A stretch of DNA of 64,000 nucleotides, taken from assembly GCA_004794785.1 (NCBI GenBank), contig SJOL01004493.1:65016-129015 (forward strand). The letters are read 5' to 3'. The stretch comes from Opisthorchis felineus. Lineage: Eukaryota; Platyhelminthes; Trematoda; Opisthorchiida; Opisthorchiidae. Below the pieces are notes generated by a model that did not search any database, was not told where the DNA came from, and saw only the letters and a list, made by a program, of their open reading frames with translations. Positions 60,541-64,000 of the stretch are shown piece after piece; positions within the stretch are counted from its first letter, which is position 1; each line of letters starts with the position of its first letter. The translations under genes were made by a program, and so were the position numbers.

Positions 60541-61300
60541 TTCTAATCTGGTACATGAGATGCGAACTGCTGACGATTCCTCCCGACCTAAATCTGTCAC
60601 CTTGTCGTGGTGGTCGGGCTTCTGTGCTGCAATGATCCTGCGGGCTATACTGGCTGGAACTCACTTCCTAAAGGTTCAACCATGCCAGGAAGGCCAACGG
60701 GGAGCAGCCCGACGAAGAACAGCGAGTCCCCGTACTGCGAGTAATCGTATTACGGGGTGGTCTGGAGGTAAAGTCGTACTATCCTCTGCGATAGGAGTGT
60801 GAAGGCAGTAAGGCGTTTCCCCCAGGCAACCAGCACGTCCATATTTATGGAAGCAGCGATGCTGCATTCCCCCGAAGAAAGACGGGTTAGAAAAGGTCGG
60901 CCCAAAAAAAACCGCACACTCCGATCGCCCAACGGTTGACCGTGACCGCCGGCGCATTATTCAATACGGTCGAAATACTTTTAAAACCAGAGTCCGGTGC
61001 TGCTCAAAAGGCACCTGCTGTGCGCAGCCGCATCAGGAGTGAGACAGTAATGCCCTACTCCCTGCGCCCCCGGGCCAGGCCGGCCCCCTACAGCCAAGTA
61101 GGTCAGACTATTGAGGCATTGGCTCCGGGTCCCCCAAGAAAACCCTAACAACCGCTGTCTCGCGGTCCAGACTCTTGAGTCAGAGGTTAGGGGCAGGGTC
61201 CCCAAACAAAACCCTACATCCTCCCACTGCCTTGTGGGTCAGACTTTTTAGTCAAAGGCTCAAGGTGGGGTACCTCAACTAAACCCTCTTCTTCGGCCTG
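60541..61300 (+). mobile_element. GC-rich RTE-like LINE 5' fragment (tentative)
   Basis: The segment is clearly more GC- and CpG-rich than its surroundings. It begins GAGATGCGAACTGCTGACGATTC (shared with the hairpin arm at 20138), has the CTTGTCGTGGTGG...GCTGCAATGATCCTGCGGGCTA theme that I associate with 5' regions of RTE-type LINEs, and ends in a tandem repeat. No endonuclease or RT frame follows. The family name is from memory and needs a search. Confidence 0.35.
61101..61300 (+). repeat. Tandem repeat, 64-73 bp unit, three copies
   Basis: Units start at 61101, 61165 and 61238, each beginning GGTC(C)AGACT and containing GTCAGAGG/GTCAAAGG, GGTCCCC-like and AAACCCT blocks. Copies are diverged but collinear. 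Confidence 0.75.
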
Positions 61301-62991
61301 GGCAACCGGGAAGTATCATTTGCCCTTGCAGCTGTTCGCTCACCGGCCTTCTCCCTCACTCCCTCCTAACCCATCGTATAGTGAATTGACGATTCCTAAC
61401 AGCTATATATAGAATGGTATGGAATCAATCCAACTACAGAAATAAATCGCTGTTGATTATTCCAAATCTTTTCAAACTATCAACAGATCTAGGTAGCTGA
61501 GGAGGAAGAAGAACCATGTGCCTGAGAAGTCGTCACCTGAGGAGCCAGTCAACACACAGAGACCTGATGAGTTGTATGACTGAAGGATGAGTGGTGTTAT
61601 ATCCTGTCCAAATGCGCGCTAATCACACTGCTGATCAACCGTTCGTGACTGAACTGTATACTACTCAAATAACGACCACGATGTCACGGGATTCCAATCT
61701 TTCTAGAGGTTCGTAAGATGCGCAGTATTGTTATGTGGGTCACCTGTTAGATTCACAAAGTACCTGCCCCTTCAGCCAAGCAAATGTCACTGATAACGCT
61801 CAAATGGATTGAAACACGTCTTGAAGCACCAACACCCATCTTCTGACTACACGTCGACTACCGATAGCAGACTGAATCTCAATAACAAAAAACTGGTGCA
61901 AAATGATTTAAGAATCAGAAGAATGGGTCCGCAACCCAACATTTCAGCAGATGGTATGTTCAAAATATGAAAGTCTTTATCCACTTGATCCCTTGAGGTT
62001 TCCTCTTGGAAGAACTCCTTTCAGACTCCGGTCTCCCTCCCGTGAAAGGCAATGCTTAATATGATGCCGCTCCAGTGCATGGATTGCAAATTGCAAAGTT
62101 AATCAATTTATATCAACCTGAGTGCTGCATAGAACAAAAGTTGAATTTGGTCAAGATCAACCATTTTCTGGCCTCTGAACAATTAAGTGCTCTAAGTTAG
62201 GTGACTTCAGAATCTAATATTCGGAGTTGTTTACGGTGCACTATACCAGCATGTACAGGTATTCAATGGTAATCGTGTACAATACCCCCCCCCCCTGAAA
62301 ACTAGACAAGGTCATTCTCGTCGGTCAATACCCGGCATTCGACCCCACTTCTCCCAACCCGAACCGCGCCACATTCATGGGTAGCTCGGGGGAAAGGGGA
62401 TATTAGTAGTTGGTCAGGTGGCAGTTGATCAACTGCCAGTGCCTCATTCGCGTTCTCCACGGTAGTTTCTTTTGGGAAGATATGCACCATTGGACAGTAA
62501 AAGGCTCAAATCTGACAAATCATGTATCTCTATATATGGATGTGTGGAAGGGGGGTGAATAAGACAGGGGATAAATGCAACAATAGATCACGGTTATCAC
62601 ACGATTCATCCGAAGGGAAAAATACAGATAACTGATTGTCAGAACTAAACATGTAGATAAGCCATGAAAAAGACGAAATAAAGAGATAAACCACATTTGG
62701 TAAATAATAAAATTTCGCAGTTGAGTGGAATGGTAAGTGTGCCCACTTCGGGATGGAATGCTTTCTCATGTGTCCCAAGAAATGTCCATTTTCAAATCAG
62801 AATATAGTAGAACATACCGTTGGCGATAACACTTTGAAATAAGAAAGGAAATGCGCGAAAGGAAAAAAGGGAAATATATATTTCATCTAGGGTGTGTGCT
62901 GGGGACGATGGCACCGTGATCAACTGATCCCAAAGCGTGTATATGATCGGCAGGTACCGAGACATCCAGCTCTTGAGCGAGTTACTCCCGC
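61301..62991. other. Non-coding stretch with a poly-C run and a palindrome
   Basis: Contains a C homopolymer of about 12-13 at 62285-62296 and a perfect 20-bp palindrome at 62419-62438 (arms TGGCAGTTGA). No gene is recognised. Confidence 0.5.
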
Positions 62992-63162
62992 TTAGTAGGC
63001 TCGACCTGTGAATGGTTGCTGTTGAGGAACACTAACTCCAGTGGGGAAGGGGACAGACTGGGTTCCTGTGGAATCAAAATAGTTGGACTGGTCGAATGGG
63101 GTTGGATCAAATGGAGGAGCAGATTGCTGCATTGGAGTTATGTCCTCCGTATCAGGATCATC
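62992..63162 (-). CDS. Candidate terminal exon of an unidentified gene
   Basis: On the minus strand, acceptor CCATAACTTTCAACAG precedes G63162, and the frame runs in phase 0 for 56 residues to TAA at 62992-62994. The peptide starts DDPDTEDITPMQQ and is rich in Pro, Gln, Phe and Asp with PFDPTPFDQ and PQQQPF segments, ending TGRAY. Such low-complexity P/Q/F-rich tails occur in trafficking and adaptor proteins, but no family is assigned. Upstream (63210-63264) is an (AT)n tract that would lie in the intron. A second acceptor at 63300 would give an alternative short end (NPALNDDESE, stop). Confidence 0.4.
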   Translation of the reverse strand, partial: DDPDTEDITPMQQSAPPFDPTPFDQSNYFDSTGTQSVPFPTGVSVPQQQPFTGRAY

Positions 63163-63209
63163 CTGTTGAAAGTTATGGAAAGGATTAATCATCAACAAAG
63201 GTCGTACGC

Positions 63210-63223
63210 TATATATATATATG

Positions 63224-63264
<41 letters not shown>
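63210..63264. repeat. (AT)n microsatellite, interrupted
   Basis: Two AT runs separated by GATATT at about 63223-63229. Confidence 0.98.
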
Positions 63265-63266
<2 letters not shown>

Positions 63267-64000
63267 TCATTCAGATTCGTCATCGTTAAGGGCCGGATTC
63301 TGAAAGTTAAGCTACACAGACTGAGACAGGGCTTAGGTGGCTGATGGACACCTGATCCAGCAACGATTATTTGCAGTGAGACAAATCTATGGCAAGAGAC
63401 CGACAAACAAAGCTTCGTGAGGACAAAGTGTCTTTCCCAGCGCTCAAACCGAAACAGTGTATGTTCGGGGTCCAAAACTTCGGTCCACAGTGAAAGGCTG
63501 AAGAAACTTCTATAGGTGTTCGTATCCTATGACTAAAACTTGTAACCTCCAATGCGCCTGTTAGTAAAGTTTTCTTCGTGACAATGCATCAGTCTACGTG
63601 TCTCAAACACCAACCGGCAAATTACTCAAGTCTACATCAGCAATTCTGCTACAGAAATCGTCTGGAGAGTACAAAAAGCTGCACAAATAGAGAAAAGAAA
63701 CACTGAACGCGGACAAAAGGTCCCACCAAGATTGGAAAGCATGAAATTACTGTACTCAAACCACTGTCGACTAGTGGTGGCTATGCCGATAACTACGCTG
63801 TCCGCTCTATTGTATGTTACTGCCTATGCTCCACTGGTTTCACTGCATGGGCTGCAGCCATCATTATCATCGTCATCAGCTGTAAGAACCGTGTACTTGT
63901 CGTACAGTGGTTGTAGCTGTCACAGTTTCGTCCACCGATGGTTTCGGGAGTTGATAAGTTGGTGCGTAAATACAGGGCTGTCGGCGGACTTTTAAGTGGG
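63265..64000. other. Window end, no assigned gene
   Basis: Possible intron of the minus-strand gene ending at 62992. The segment 63869-63921 is the second copy of the 59101 repeat. Confidence 0.4.
63869..63921 (+). repeat. Dispersed repeat segment, copy 2
   Basis: Matches 59101-59158 (CAGCTGTAAGAACCG.GTA and CTTGTCGTACAGTGGTTG are common). The flanks differ. Confidence 0.8.

Noticed and set aside
61566..61595. Hammerhead core at CTGATGAG
   Set aside because: No following CGAAA or NUH site in register and no stems.

Overview
This is eukaryotic, intron-rich, repeat-rich nuclear DNA with moderate GC. It most likely comes from a trematode flatworm, probably an opisthorchiid such as Clonorchis or Opisthorchis. 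The grounds are family-level: decayed APE-type LINE copies and a roughly 190 bp tRNA-derived SINE of the kind I associate with those genomes, hammerhead-ribozyme repeats of a type known in trematodes, and very sparse coding sequence. No species can be fixed without a search. There are no bacterial operons, and most open frames here are chance or repeat-derived.

The one clearly recognisable cellular gene is an anoctamin (TMEM16, ANO8/ANO10-like) on the + strand. Two exons are visible. A 204 bp internal exon (4680-4883) has clean splice sites and joins in phase, across a 9.4 kb intron, to the terminal coding exon (14267-15040). The intron holds a nested transposon: LINE A (about 6030-10130), interrupted by about 0.7 kb of other DNA and by a tRNA-derived SINE. 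A perfect 357 bp direct repeat (1-357 and 10940-11296) brackets the first exon.

Downstream (15-31 kb) are a second SINE (17.5 kb), LINE B (20.3-22.9 kb, minus, with a SINE inside it) and LINE C (27.2-30.5 kb, minus). All three LINEs look dead. LINE A keeps YADD but is broken elsewhere, LINE B has lost the YADD block, and LINE C has YA followed by a lesion at the catalytic aspartates.

From 31 to 57 kb the DNA is mostly non-coding. It contains a dispersed family (about 33.7, 40.3, 43.1 and 56.0 kb) built around a hammerhead ribozyme. The 43.1 kb copy keeps the whole catalytic core with compensating stems, and the others are damaged or lack the core. This is the most interesting element in the window. 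Weak Gypsy-like fragments lie near 45-46.6 kb.

The right end (60.5-64 kb) holds a GC-rich, RTE-like LINE 5' fragment with a 64-73 bp tandem repeat, a candidate terminal exon of an unidentified minus-strand gene (62992-63162), and an (AT)n tract. (AT)n tracts also occur at 24.4 and 44.5 kb.
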